Below, one piece after another: positions 8,601 through 16,654 of a stretch of DNA of 60,561 bases. The number at the start of each line of letters is the position of its first letter. Position 1 is the first letter of the stretch. Under the pieces are notes generated by a model. The model searched no databases, was not told where the DNA came from, and saw nothing but the letters and a program-made list of their open reading frames with translations. The stretch comes from Oscillatoriales cyanobacterium (lineage in GTDB: Bacteria > Cyanobacteriota > Cyanobacteriia > Cyanobacteriales > Microcoleaceae), in the NCBI GenBank assembly GCA_004292955.1, contig RDXX01000055.1, positions 1 through 60,561 of the forward strand, given 5' to 3'. The translations under genes were made by a program, and so were the position numbers.

Positions 8601-9739
8601 CGATCGCCCATGACGTAATATTCTGGTGCGCGTCTCCCTTGATCGTTGTATCGCAGCCTAAGACCTCCGAAGCTAGTAGCAGCCTTAGCAAAGTCTTCTA
8701 GTATAGCAGTATTTCCATTGGTGAAGTGCGGCGCGCTGCGTGTCAAACACCCATCGCCAATTAGATAAGCCAATAACTTAACTTCACAGTCACGAATGGT
8801 TTCTTTACCAAAAACATCCATCCTGCGGGGTACAGCAATTTTATCGCCTGCTTGTATTTCCCCCAACTGCCGCCAACCCTTAATTGTTAAAAATGGGTGT
8901 GTAATTGTAGTTTCTATAAAGCGTCCCAATCTGGTTGTGACGCGAAATACAGGCTTAATTCCATCATCTATAAAAGCAGATGGTCTAGTTAGATGAAACT
9001 TCCAATCTTTTCCTAAAGTTAGTAATTCAGCTTGACGTTTTTGATAGATTTCTTCAATGGTAGCAAGGCTTCCATCGCTTTGAAGCGTTATGGTAGAGCT
9101 TGCTTGGCATTTGCCCATTGCCGGCCTGGCAGCAACGATGATTAAATCCGATCGCTGAAAGCCGCCTGTCATGGCATCTAAATCATAAAAACCGCACGGA
9201 ATACCGGGAAGCGTGAGGCCTTCATTGCGATTTTCTAAGTCTTGAAATGTTTGGTTTAGGGTTTCGCCGATCGATACTAAATCTTGTTGCGGGCGGTCTT
9301 GAGTGATGCCGAAAACTTCTTGTTCGGCACGGTCTAAGACTGTTTCTAGTGGCGCTGATGTCTCGTAACCTAATTGTACTATGTTGTTGCCCGCTTCGAT
9401 CAATCGGCGCCGCTGATATTTGTCTTCGACTAAAGCTGCATATTGGTCGATGTTGACTGCTGAAACTGTGCGATCGACTAATTGTGCTAATTTAGTTAAT
9501 CCTCCGACTTGTTCTAACTGGTTGCGATCCGTCAGCCAAGTCGTTACGGTCATTAAATCCGTCGGTTGACCTTGCAAAAATAGCCCTAATGCCGATCGAT
9601 AAATGACTTGATGAGCGGTGATGGCAAAAAACTCTGGTCGCAAGATTTCAGAAATTCGGGAAATAGCTTCGGGGTCGATTAAAATCCCGCCCAAAATTGC
9701 TTCCTCTGCCTCTATATTTGTCGGCATCAAATCGCTCAT
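5636..9739 (-). CDS. dnaB: Replicative DNA helicase DnaB interrupted by two inteins
   Basis: The 1367-residue precursor reduces to 441 residues, the normal DnaB length, once two in-frame inteins are removed. The first extein (1-210) contains the N-terminal primase-interacting domain and the start of the RecA-like domain, up to the Walker A motif ARPAMGK. The middle extein resumes with TAFCTNIAHH and carries ILLDYLQLM (Walker B) and LSQLSRSVE. The last extein starts at SIEQDADLVIMLYR. It unwinds DNA at the replication fork as a hexamer. It lies downstream of rplI, a widely conserved bacterial order. The start codon is preceded only by a heptamer repeat, with no Shine-Dalgarno site. Confidence 0.97.
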   Translation of the reverse strand: MSDLMPTNIEAEEAILGGILIDPEAISRISEILRPEFFAITAHQVIYRSALGLFLQGQPTDLMTVTTWLTDRNQLEQVGGLTKLAQLVDRTVSAVNIDQYAALVEDKYQRRRLIEAGNNIVQLGYETSAPLETVLDRAEQEVFGITQDRPQQDLVSIGETLNQTFQDLENRNEGLTLPGIPCGFYDLDAMTGGFQRSDLIIVAARPAMGKCQASSTITLQSDGSLATIEEIYQKRQAELLTLGKDWKFHLTRPSAFIDDGIKPVFRVTTRLGRFIETTITHPFLTIKGWRQLGEIQAGDKIAVPRRMDVFGKETIRDCEVKLLAYLIGDGCLTRSAPHFTNGNTAILEDFAKAATSFGGLRLRYNDQGRRAPEYYVMGDRDSYKDKISFFGLNLQKVLKEQHLYVKEFAKILKVSPDLASDWVLGLAFPKQKLFSRICETLDVAPKKLAGPGMEAINTLHQNPLRYWLEELGLMGKNAHQKTVPDIVFRLERSQIALFLNRLFSTDGWATLLTSGQSQLGYCSVSEGLARHVQHLLLRFGIIAALKKRLVKYKNTRNPAWFIDITDAISIKIFISEIGIFGKEEALFKVKEALENKKSHNNRDLIPVEVWEYIALAKGNESWASLAKRAGIKGYSNIHVGQRALSRQRLLVLATALNNSWLKQLADSEVYWDEIVSIEPMGNKQVYDLTIPETHNFVANDICVHNTAFCTNIAHHIAAGGQKLPVAVFSLEMSKEQLVQRILSSEAKIESNRLRSGRISQNEWEPISTAIGNLSELPLFIDDTPNITVMEIRSKVRRLQAEQGGSLGLILLDYLQLMEGSSDNRVQELSRITRSLKGLAREINVPIIALSQLSRSVEARTNKRPMMSDLRESGCLSGDSLVTMADSGLEVPIRDLVGKSGFAVWGLNSHTLKQEKAIVTNAFCTGVKPVWEMTTSLGNSIKATGNHKFFASDGWKRLDELKIGDRIAIPRSIPCTEVQTMGNAELALLGHLIGDGCTLPRHSIQYTTRELDLAELVAHLATEVFGDEINSRIKRERDWYQVYLPASYHLAPNIKNPITKWLEQLEVFGLRSHEKFIPSLVFTQPQESIALFLRHLWATDGCIKPAKGKKCLYPAIYYASSSEKLARGVRSLLLRLNINAAVRVVSQGGKGRTQYQVWLGGKSDIEIFANVIGAVGNYKKSSLEDVKVYLNNSECGKTNRDLIPNELWRTQVNLAQKRLGLTIKQMQDCLGMRYSATTDYKCDIGRERTHQLGNILDAEEICKLAVSDIYWDKVKKIDFCGEEMVYDITVENLESFATQGLYAHNSIEQDADLVIMLYRDEYYNPDSPDRGIAEVIITKHRNGPTGIIKLLFDAQYTSFRNLASPKRS
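5828..7120 (-). other. DnaB intein 2 (431 residues, LAGLIDADG endonuclease type)
   Basis: It begins with Cys (CLSGDSLVTM) right after the extein residues SDLRESG and ends with AHN before SIEQDAD. This is the insertion point of the well-known Synechocystis DnaB intein. Block B is seen as TGNH, and block G as the closing HN pair. Two dodecapeptide motifs of a LAGLIDADG homing endonuclease are visible (LLGHLIGDGC and LWATDGC), each with its acidic residue. Near the C-terminus, block F reads VYDITVENLESF, lacking the usual HNF. The +1 extein nucleophile is Ser. It appears splicing-competent, with the endonuclease possibly active. Confidence 0.93.
7625..9109 (-). other. DnaB intein 1 (495 residues, LAGLIDADG endonuclease type)
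   Basis: It is inserted inside the Walker A loop: extein ARPAMGK, intein from CQASSTITLQ to DICVHN, extein TAFCTN. The ATP-binding site of the helicase cannot form until splicing occurs. The first residue is Cys211 of the precursor, the last is Asn and the +1 residue is Thr. Block B appears as TTITHPF, and block F as VYDLTIPETHNFVAND. Homing-endonuclease motifs LLAYLIGDGC and LFSTDGW are present with their aspartates. All splicing residues look intact. Confidence 0.93.
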
Positions 9740-9747
9740 TAGTCAAT

Positions 9748-9868
9748 AGTTATTGGTTATTGGTTATTGGTTATTGGTTATTGGTTATTGGTTATTGGTT
9801 AGTGGTTATTGGTTAGTGGTTATTGGTTATTGGTTAGTGGTTAGTGGTTATTGGTTAGTGGTTAGTGG
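9748..9868 (+). repeat. Heptanucleotide tandem repeat (TTGGTTA)n with TTAGTGG variants
   Basis: About 17 units of a 7-bp repeat that starts eight bases upstream of the dnaB start codon and fills the near half of the rplI-dnaB spacer. Some units have an A-to-G change (TTAGTGG) but the period stays at 7. Confidence 0.95.
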
Positions 9869-9891
9869 AAAAACAAATGACAATGCCCTAT

Positions 9892-10015
9892 GCCCTATGC
9901 CCTATGCCCTATGCCCAATTCCCTATGCCCAATTCCCTATGCCCAATTCCCTATGCCCAATTCCCTATGCCCTATGCCCAATTCCCAATTCCCAATTCCC
10001 AATTCCCAATACCAA
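9892..10015 (+). repeat. Heptanucleotide tandem repeat, mixed CCCTATG and CCCAATT units
   Basis: About 17 units of 7 bp in which two unit types alternate (CCCTATG and CCCAATT). The array ends at the rplI stop codon, so the 277-bp rplI-dnaB spacer is almost entirely heptamer repeat. Confidence 0.93.
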
Positions 10016-10016
10016 A

Positions 10017-10475
10017 TTACATCGGGACAACTTGAACATCAACTTCGGCGGTAACTTCTGCGTGGAGTTTGATTTCAGCTTTGTATGTACCAGTGCCGCG
10101 AATTTCGGGCAGGGTGATGCCGCGCCGATCGACTTCTTGACTGGTAGAGTTGAAGATCAGCTCTGCTACTTCTTGGTTGGTGACTGTACCAAAAATCGCG
10201 TCTCCTTCGCCGACTTGCTTGGAGATGATGAAAGGCCCGGCTGCTTCCAGGGCGGTTTTGCGGACTTCGGCTTGCTGCTTGAGCTCTAGCTGGCGCAGTC
10301 TTTCTTCTTCTCTGCGGCGGGCTGCTTGCTTGAGAATGCCGGGAGTGGCTTTAAATCCCATTCCTTGGGGTACTAGGTAGTTGCGGGCGTAGCCTGGGGC
10401 TACTTCTACTACGTCGCCAGCTTTGCCGAGTTTGCTGACATCTTTGTTTAAAACTAATTGGACGCGCTTGGCCAT
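10017..10475 (-). CDS. rplI: 50S ribosomal protein L9
   Basis: A 152-residue L9, which binds 23S rRNA at the base of the L1 stalk and helps hold reading frame. The N-terminal globular domain starts with [27 protein letters not shown], the family signature including the [11 protein letters not shown] segment. A long connecting helix follows (about 45-75), then the C-terminal domain with [19 protein letters not shown]. Full length, good start at MAKRVQL. It lies upstream of dnaB on the same strand, separated by two heptamer arrays, so co-transcription is likely but translation is not coupled. Confidence 0.97.
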   Translation of the reverse strand: MAKRVQLVLNKDVSKLGKAGDVVEVAPGYARNYLVPQGMGFKATPGILKQAARRREEERLRQLELKQQAEVRKTALEAAGPFIISKQVGEGDAIFGTVTNQEVAELIFNSTSQEVDRRGITLPEIRGTGTYKAEIKLHAEVTAEVDVQVVPM

Positions 10476-10553
10476 GATCGTTGATTGTGGGGTTTTAACT
10501 GCAACTTTCTATAATAGCGAAGTTTGACGGGCGATCGCAAGGGAGAAGGAAGA

Positions 10554-10609
10554 GTTGGCAGTTGGCAGTTGGCAGTTGGCAGTTGGCAGTTGGCAGTTGG
10601 CAGTTGACA
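10554..10609 (+). repeat. Heptanucleotide tandem repeat (GTTGGCA)n
   Basis: Eight 7-bp units, the last grading into GTTGACA, which is the unit (in reverse complement) of the GTCAACT-type arrays elsewhere in the window. Confidence 0.93.
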
Positions 10610-10660
10610 GGACTAAGAGTCCTTCTTAATCAGGTTCGTAGTAAGGACGAAGAGTCTTCT
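10608..10660. repeat. Half copy of the GTTCGTAGTGAGGAC interspersed palindrome
   Basis: Contains GACTAAGAGTCC and GGTTCGTAGTAAGGACGAAG, related to the full palindromic copies at 35823, 35934, 50647 and 51877. Confidence 0.6.
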
Positions 10661-10782
10661 CCGATTTCTGCACCACCTTCGCTGTAGACGGATGAATGCA
10701 CCAAAAATGATATCTCATCCTTATTCCGTGGGACTTCTGTCAACTGTCAACCGTCAACCCTTCGACGGATCTGACTGACAAG

Positions 10783-10813
10783 CTGTCAACTGTCAACTGT
10801 CAACTGTCAACTG
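10783..10813 (+). repeat. Heptanucleotide tandem repeat (GTCAACT)n
   Basis: Four exact 7-bp units, with two diverged units upstream at 10738-10760. It lies a few bases after the histidine kinase stop codon. Confidence 0.9.
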
Positions 10814-10825
10814 ACTGCGAACCTA

Positions 10826-13800
10826 TTATGGGTTTTTTAGCTTTGGGCCGATCGCCCGCGCTACTGTAGCAACTAACTGGGTTGGATCGATCGGCTTAGA
10901 TAAGTGCTTTTGAAATCCGGCTTGCAAAACTTGACGCTCGTTGGCTTCTCCAGCATAGGCTGTTAGGGCGATCGCCACTAGCCCCCGATACTCGGGCGCG
11001 AGCTGAGTGCGGATGTGACGGATCAGCATATACCCGTCCATCTCGGGCATTCCGATGTCGCTGACGATCAGATCCGGTGCAGTTTGGGCGATCGACAGCA
11101 GCACCTCAGCAGCAGATGACAGGGAAATCACCTCTGCACCCGCGTCCTCTAGCACGAAGGCGACAAAATCGCGCGAGTCCGGCTCATCATCTACTACCAA
11201 AATTCTCAATCCAGCGAGCGGCAAAGATGAAAGATTGGCACTCTCAGATGAATGACGTTCTGTCTCATCCTGCGTTCTAGAATCATCATTTAATAGCGGT
11301 AATCTCACCGTAAACGTCGCTCCTTGACCTTCTCCGGGGCTTTCTGCAAACACCCTTCCGCCGTGAAGTTCGATCAGTTGGCGGACGATCGCCAATCCCA
11401 ATCCCAAGCCGCCAAATTTGCGAGTTGTGGCGCCGTCTTCTTGTCGGAAATGCTCGAAAACATAGGGCAAGAAATCGGGAATAATCCCTTTACCCGTGTC
11501 TGAAACTTGAATTTGAACTTCGTGTGCGATTTGCGCTAATTTAACTTCTACTCGACCGCCTTCGGGCGTGAATTTCACCGCGTTAGATAACAAGTTCCAC
11601 ACAATTTGCTGCAAGCGACCTGTATCGCCGACAACGAGTCCGATATCTGGATTTAAGATTGTTTGAATTTGAATCTTTTTAGCTTCGGCTGCTAGTTGCA
11701 CGGTTTCCAAAGCAGACAAGATAATGGTGCCGACATTCACCGGAGCAACATTCAATCTGAGTTTTCCTTGCAGAATCCGAGACACGTCGAGCAAGTCTTC
11801 GATTAATTGAGATTGCAGTCGGGCGTTGCGTTCGATCGTCTCGAAGGCTTGGGCGGTTTTAGCCGCGCTCAGTTTGCCGCCGAGCAGCAGTTGCGACCAG
11901 CCTAAAATCGGATTTAAGGGCGATCGCAACTCGTGAGAAAGCACCGCCAAAAACTCGTCTTTAATCCGGTTAGCTCGTTCGGCTTCCGCGCGCGCCGTTT
12001 GTTCCAATTGCAGAACCATATCGCGCTCGGTTTCCACTTGTTTGCGCTCTGTAATGTCGATCGCAGAACCGATATAACCCTCAAATTGTCCGCTGTCGGT
12101 AAATCTGGGAGCCGCCGCATCCAGCGCCCAAGAATATCCGCCATCTTTGCGCCCCAAGCGAAATTCCATGCTGTAATGTTCCTGGCGTTCGTTGGCCCTC
12201 AAAAATCCGTTAAGGGCGTATTCTCGGTCTTCTGGATGCACCGCGTTTATCCAACCAAATCCCAAACCTGTTTCCTCAGTTTGACCTGTGAATTCATACC
12301 AGTTGTCGCTCAAGAAAGTGCAGTAGCCTGTAGAGTCTGTTACCCAGACCATAAATGGAGCGTTGTTAGCCATATAGCGGAATCGCTGTTCGCTCTCTTG
12401 CAGCGCGGCTTCTGATTGTTTGCGTTCTGTGATATCCCGACAGACAATCACTCCGCCTGTGATTTCTCTGCTGGTATCAACTACCGGATAACCGCTGATA
12501 CTGATCCAGCGATCTTCGCAATCTTGGTGGCGGACAAATATCGCTACATCATTGACATATTCACCTTTGATTGCTCTGGTTAGAGGTAGTTCCTCCTCGG
12601 GGAAAAGGGTTTTTTGGTCTGGCAAAAATAGTCCGTAGGTGCTCGACCATTCCTGAGAGGATTTTTCATTGGTTAGCTGACCGAATATTCTCACGGCGGC
12701 GCGGTTAAACAGCACAAACTCCCCTTGTTGGTTGGCGAGAATCAAACCGTCACCAATGCTGTCTATAATTACTTGGAGTAACTTCGTTTTTTCTTGCAGT
12801 GCGACTTCGGCTCGCTTGCGTTTTGTGATGTCGTTGGAGATGCCAATCAAGCCGATTACTTCTCCGGCTTCGTTGCGGTAGGGAGCTTTCATTCCCAGAA
12901 AAGTCCGAACGCCATCGGGAGATTCTTCGACGATTTCTGTTTGACCGGATTCCATAATCCGCCGATCGTTTTCCGAGACTGTGGCTCCCAGTTCTGCTAC
13001 TGCGTATAAATCGCGATCGCGCCGGCCAATTACTTCAGCAGCAGGTTTTCCCAGCGCCTCCAGGGTGGCTGGATTGGCATAAATAATACATCCTTGTCGA
13101 TCTTTAACAAAAATTGGCGTGGGCGCTGACTCGTTAATTACGTTCAAAATTGCATTTTTTTGCCGCAGTTCTTCTTCTGTGCGTTTGCGATCGCCAATAT
13201 CGCTCCAATAAGCCGTAAGTCCATCGGCTGCTGGATAGACGCTGACTTCTATATACCTTTGAAGCGACGGCGAAAACTCTTCAAACTTGACAGAAACTTG
13301 CTCGGAAACGACTCGATGAAATTCTTGATACAGCCTTGAGTTGGATTCTGCTTCGGCGGGGAATATCTCCCAGATCGATCGACCTAACAAGTCGTTTCTC
13401 GATCGCACCAGAAGTTTTTCAGCAGTGGCATTAACGTAGGTATAGCGCCATTGTGCATCGATCGCGATAAAGGCATCGGTAATACTTTCGATAATATTGC
13501 TGACTTGCTGGTTTGCCAATTGCAGCGCGAGTTCAGCGTTTTTGCGATCGGTGATTACTTCGGAAAAAATCATGATTCCGCCAATCTCACCGCTGTTGGT
13601 TCGCCAAGGGTGAATTTCCCAGCGCACCCAGTCTATCGAACCATCAGCGCGGGGAAACGGATCTTCTGGACACATTTCGACTGCTCCCGCCAGACAGCGC
13701 TGGTGGATTTGTCTCCAACGATCGGACAATTCTGGAAATATCTCGTAGTGCGATCGACCTACAATGTTTTGAGCGCCCAGCCCGTAACTTTCCAGCCAGC

Positions 13801-15919
13801 GATCGCTCACCAGCATATACCGCATCTGGCGGTCAAACATCGCCACCCCCGCAGGCGAATGTTTGACGAACAGCCGCAGTTGCTCTGACTGTTCCCGCAG
13901 GCGATTTTCCGCCTGTTTGCGATCGCTGATGTCTTTGAAAAGTATGGCGACTTTGCGGCTCTGGGGCTCGCTCGTGCGGAACGCTGAAACCTCAAACCAG
14001 CGGTTCATGGCTTCGGAGCCGTGTTCAAAGCTCGCTGGTTCGCCTGTCAGCGCAACTTTGCCGTAGATCTCGAACCAATAATTTTCGAGTTCTGGAACGA
14101 GCTGCCGCGCAGTTTTGCCCGCAGCTTGTACGAGTCCGGTTTGTTTCTCAAAGGCCGGATTGATTTCCAAAAAGCGGTAATCGATCGGCTTTTGGTTGTC
14201 GTCAAACAGTATTTGGATGACGCAAAAGCCTTCGTCTAGGGACTCAAACAAAGTGCGGTAGCGTTCCTCAGAGTCGCGCAAAGCTGCCTCCGCTCGTTTG
14301 CGATCGCTAATATCCACAAACGCCGAGACACAGCCGCAGACTGCGCCCTGTGCGTCAAATAACGGCACCGCATTCATCAACCAATCAAACGTCGCCCCAT
14401 CCGATCGCACCATTTGAAATTCCGCATCTCGCAATTCGGCACCCGAAGCCGCCGCCCGCTGCATTGGGTGCTCTTCTGGCGGGATTTCCTGGCCGTTGCT
14501 AAGCAGTCTGAAGGGAAGGAGTGCGGCTTCGTCTCCGCTTGCAGAAACATTGGCATCCGGCCGCACTGTTAGCATCGACTGAGCAAACCTGTTAGTGCGA
14601 ATTACATTACACTCTGGATCGTGGGCGATCGCGATCCCGACGGGTACAGCATCAAATATTGATTGCAGTTCGTTAACTCTGCGCTGTAGTTCCTGGTTGA
14701 GCCGTTGAATTTCTTTTTTGCGAGCTTTGCGATCGGTAATTTCGTGCACCATCACATTCACGCCCAGCACGCGATCGTCCTGGGCTTTCAGCGGATAGAG
14801 ACTCAACAGCCAACTACGTTCTACTCCCGGCTGCGCTGAGTTTTCCCCGTGAATTTCGAGCTGTTCGACGGGAACTTTAGTGGCTATAACTTCTCGGTAA
14901 AGCGGCTCTAAATCATCAGCTTGTTGCGGCAAGATTTCGCGCAATGTTTTACCGATGTGGGCGGCGGCGGGAACTCCGTTAATTTCTGCGAGGCGCGAGT
15001 TGATGCGGACAAATCGCAAGTCGGTATCGATAAAGCAAAGTCCGATCGGCGCGCTAGCATAAATTGCCTCGATTTCTGCTAGTTGTTGGTGCGCCGTTTG
15101 CCCTTGTTTAATAAAAGCAGCCCGATCGGCTTTCTGCTCGGTAACATCTTGAAAATAAACGGCAATTCCCGATGCGATCGGATAAGCTCGTACCGCATAC
15201 CAAGCATTGAGCGGCCCATAAAAAGATTCAAAACTAACTGTAACTTGCTCTGTGGCGCAGCGGCGAAATTCCTGATCGAACAAACTGCCCGCAGACTCGG
15301 GAAACTCTTCCCAAACGGTGTTGCCGATCAAATCTTTCGAGAGTCGATTTATCCACCGCGCCGCTTGAGAATTAACGTAGGTAAACCGCCAGTTTCGATC
15401 CAAAGCAAAGAACCCGTCGGAAATACTTTCGAGGGTGTCTGACTGTTGTTGGGCGGGCGCGTCACCGACGAATCTTGGCCCAGGTTGACCGATTTCTATA
15501 AAGGTGGTAACTACGGCGTAGGGAGTTGATCGATCTCCCTGAAATAAAGGTTGAGAATTGATCTTCAACCAAATCAATTCTCCCTGTGGTTGATAGAAGC
15601 CCATGATGACATTTGAGCAGGGTTTCCCGGTTTGCAGCGCCACCATAGACGGGTGCATCTCCCCAGGAAAATCCGAGCCATCTTCACGCAGAGTCTGCCA
15701 CGGACAGTTGATGGAAGTGTTTCCCTGCATTTGTTCTGCTGTCATCCCCAACAGTTTCTCGGCGCGAGAATTGCACGCCTGAATGCTGCCGTCTGCCAAT
15801 TGCAGAACCATCCCTACATCTGTTTGCAAAGCTGCACTCGGGTTGAGTGCTTTGTTAGAATCCTCTGAAACAGAGGAGTCTATTTTCGCTTGGGGTTCAG
15901 TATTGCCTAGATTTTTCAT
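10826..15919 (-). CDS. Hybrid sensor histidine kinase with about ten PAS domains and a receiver
   Basis: A 1697-residue soluble signalling protein. Ten PAS repeats occupy about residues 25-1290, each closing with a PAC-type tail such as DISDRKRAEAAL or DITERKQVETER. The kinase core follows: HisKA with phospho-acceptor H1329 in LSHELRSPLNP, and an HATPase domain with NLLSNAVKFTPEGG near 1440 and GGLGLGLAIVRQLI. A receiver domain starts near 1571 (LRILVVDDEP) with phospho-acceptor D1621 in VSDIGMPEMDG, and with LTAYA and the Lys in LSKPID. There is no transmembrane segment, so it senses internal signals. No partner regulator is adjacent. The PAS pair at about 160-265 and 820-930 are similar, suggesting internal duplication. 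Confidence 0.93.
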   Translation of the reverse strand: MKNLGNTEPQAKIDSSVSEDSNKALNPSAALQTDVGMVLQLADGSIQACNSRAEKLLGMTAEQMQGNTSINCPWQTLREDGSDFPGEMHPSMVALQTGKPCSNVIMGFYQPQGELIWLKINSQPLFQGDRSTPYAVVTTFIEIGQPGPRFVGDAPAQQQSDTLESISDGFFALDRNWRFTYVNSQAARWINRLSKDLIGNTVWEEFPESAGSLFDQEFRRCATEQVTVSFESFYGPLNAWYAVRAYPIASGIAVYFQDVTEQKADRAAFIKQGQTAHQQLAEIEAIYASAPIGLCFIDTDLRFVRINSRLAEINGVPAAAHIGKTLREILPQQADDLEPLYREVIATKVPVEQLEIHGENSAQPGVERSWLLSLYPLKAQDDRVLGVNVMVHEITDRKARKKEIQRLNQELQRRVNELQSIFDAVPVGIAIAHDPECNVIRTNRFAQSMLTVRPDANVSASGDEAALLPFRLLSNGQEIPPEEHPMQRAAASGAELRDAEFQMVRSDGATFDWLMNAVPLFDAQGAVCGCVSAFVDISDRKRAEAALRDSEERYRTLFESLDEGFCVIQILFDDNQKPIDYRFLEINPAFEKQTGLVQAAGKTARQLVPELENYWFEIYGKVALTGEPASFEHGSEAMNRWFEVSAFRTSEPQSRKVAILFKDISDRKQAENRLREQSEQLRLFVKHSPAGVAMFDRQMRYMLVSDRWLESYGLGAQNIVGRSHYEIFPELSDRWRQIHQRCLAGAVEMCPEDPFPRADGSIDWVRWEIHPWRTNSGEIGGIMIFSEVITDRKNAELALQLANQQVSNIIESITDAFIAIDAQWRYTYVNATAEKLLVRSRNDLLGRSIWEIFPAEAESNSRLYQEFHRVVSEQVSVKFEEFSPSLQRYIEVSVYPAADGLTAYWSDIGDRKRTEEELRQKNAILNVINESAPTPIFVKDRQGCIIYANPATLEALGKPAAEVIGRRDRDLYAVAELGATVSENDRRIMESGQTEIVEESPDGVRTFLGMKAPYRNEAGEVIGLIGISNDITKRKRAEVALQEKTKLLQVIIDSIGDGLILANQQGEFVLFNRAAVRIFGQLTNEKSSQEWSSTYGLFLPDQKTLFPEEELPLTRAIKGEYVNDVAIFVRHQDCEDRWISISGYPVVDTSREITGGVIVCRDITERKQSEAALQESEQRFRYMANNAPFMVWVTDSTGYCTFLSDNWYEFTGQTEETGLGFGWINAVHPEDREYALNGFLRANERQEHYSMEFRLGRKDGGYSWALDAAAPRFTDSGQFEGYIGSAIDITERKQVETERDMVLQLEQTARAEAERANRIKDEFLAVLSHELRSPLNPILGWSQLLLGGKLSAAKTAQAFETIERNARLQSQLIEDLLDVSRILQGKLRLNVAPVNVGTIILSALETVQLAAEAKKIQIQTILNPDIGLVVGDTGRLQQIVWNLLSNAVKFTPEGGRVEVKLAQIAHEVQIQVSDTGKGIIPDFLPYVFEHFRQEDGATTRKFGGLGLGLAIVRQLIELHGGRVFAESPGEGQGATFTVRLPLLNDDSRTQDETERHSSESANLSSLPLAGLRILVVDDEPDSRDFVAFVLEDAGAEVISLSSAAEVLLSIAQTAPDLIVSDIGMPEMDGYMLIRHIRTQLAPEYRGLVAIALTAYAGEANERQVLQAGFQKHLSKPIDPTQLVATVARAIGPKLKNP

Positions 15920-16444
15920 CTTTTAACAAAGATCGTTTTACTTGTGGCAAAGCTAATCGTACTCATCAATTATATATAAGGAAATAATCACAAAAACTTT
16001 TGATGCAAACAGGCTGACAATTCAAACCTCAGAGAGATGTCGATCGTTCTGCTGGAATTTCAATATCTCGACAATTTATTTTATACCAGAGCTCCACGCC
16101 TTGACCAGTTGTGTAAGCAAAGGCGAGAGGCAATTTTCTGGCTGTGGCAAATGAGCGATCGGTCTCATCATTATTCAACGTTTCTGTAGATTGCGATCGC
16201 CTGCTGTTGCTTGTTTTCGAGGGCGATCCGATCGCACTTGCGCGCAGGTAACGAAAAACCCAATTGCTTTAACTAAACCCGATCGCAAATTTTGGCAAGG
16301 CTATCTTGGTGTTAACGGTAAATGGCGATCGCATTTACCCAATATAGCGGTCTATTTTTCCTCCAGTGCCACGGCTCTTCTGATGTTTAGACCGATCGCC
16401 TTTTACTTTGGTTCGTGCCCCCAACTTAACCCAATACAGACATT
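15920..16444. other. Long spacer upstream of the histidine kinase gene
   Basis: No convincing gene. A 97-codon frame at 16191-16484 lacks a ribosome binding site and protein-like composition. Several CGATCG-type palindromes occur. The part nearest 15920 should hold the kinase promoter, but no motif is clear. Confidence 0.5.
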
Positions 16445-16522
16445 TATAGCCCTTCTCAAAAAGATGAGGTACGCATGGGCATAGGGCATATGTCATAGCT
16501 CACTTTTTTGAGAAGGGCTATA
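16445..16522. mobile_element. MITE-like element with 18-bp perfect terminal inverted repeats
   Basis: TATAGCCCTTCTCAAAAA at 16445-16462 is exactly inverted at 16505-16522, enclosing 42 bases. The ends are flanked by TA, as expected for IS630/Tc1-type targets. No coding capacity. The right end coincides with the edge of an unrelated interspersed repeat (16521-16591), consistent with insertion at a TA in that repeat. Confidence 0.7.
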
Positions 16523-16591
16523 CCAGAAAGAATTGGTTGAAAGCCTCTCCTTTTTAAAGAAAAATTAAAATCAGACGATTCATTACTCCAA
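16521..16591 (+). repeat. Interspersed repeat, second copy at 45610-45679
   Basis: TACCAGAAAGAATTGGTTGA followed by AAGCC and later CATTACTCCAA matches the reverse complement of 45610-45679 with scattered differences. No coding capacity; probably part of a decayed element. Confidence 0.7.
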
Positions 16592-16606
16592 GACCCTTCC
16601 TTCTTT

Positions 16607-16654
16607 TGTCAACTGTCAATTGTCAACTGTCAACTGTCAACTGTCAACTGTCAA
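16607..16654 (+). repeat. Heptanucleotide tandem repeat (GTCAACT)n
   Basis: Six to seven 7-bp units that run into the stop codon of the glyoxalase II gene at 16651. Confidence 0.9.

Larger units (their letters stand above)
10476..10825. other. Repeat-filled spacer between rplI and the histidine kinase gene
   Basis: About 350 bases with no gene. They contain two heptamer arrays (10554-10609 and 10783-10813) and a degenerate copy of the GTTCGTAGTGAGGAC palindrome family at about 10608-10660. Confidence 0.7.

Noticed and set aside
9753..10289. 178-codon plus-strand open frame opposite rplI
   Set aside because: It runs through two heptamer arrays (a 7-bp unit gives a 7-residue peptide repeat) and then antisense to rplI; no ribosome site or protein-like sequence.
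16191..16484. 97-codon frame in the spacer upstream of the histidine kinase
   Set aside because: Runs into the MITE-like element, contains CGATCG palindromes, no ribosome site, no recognisable protein features.
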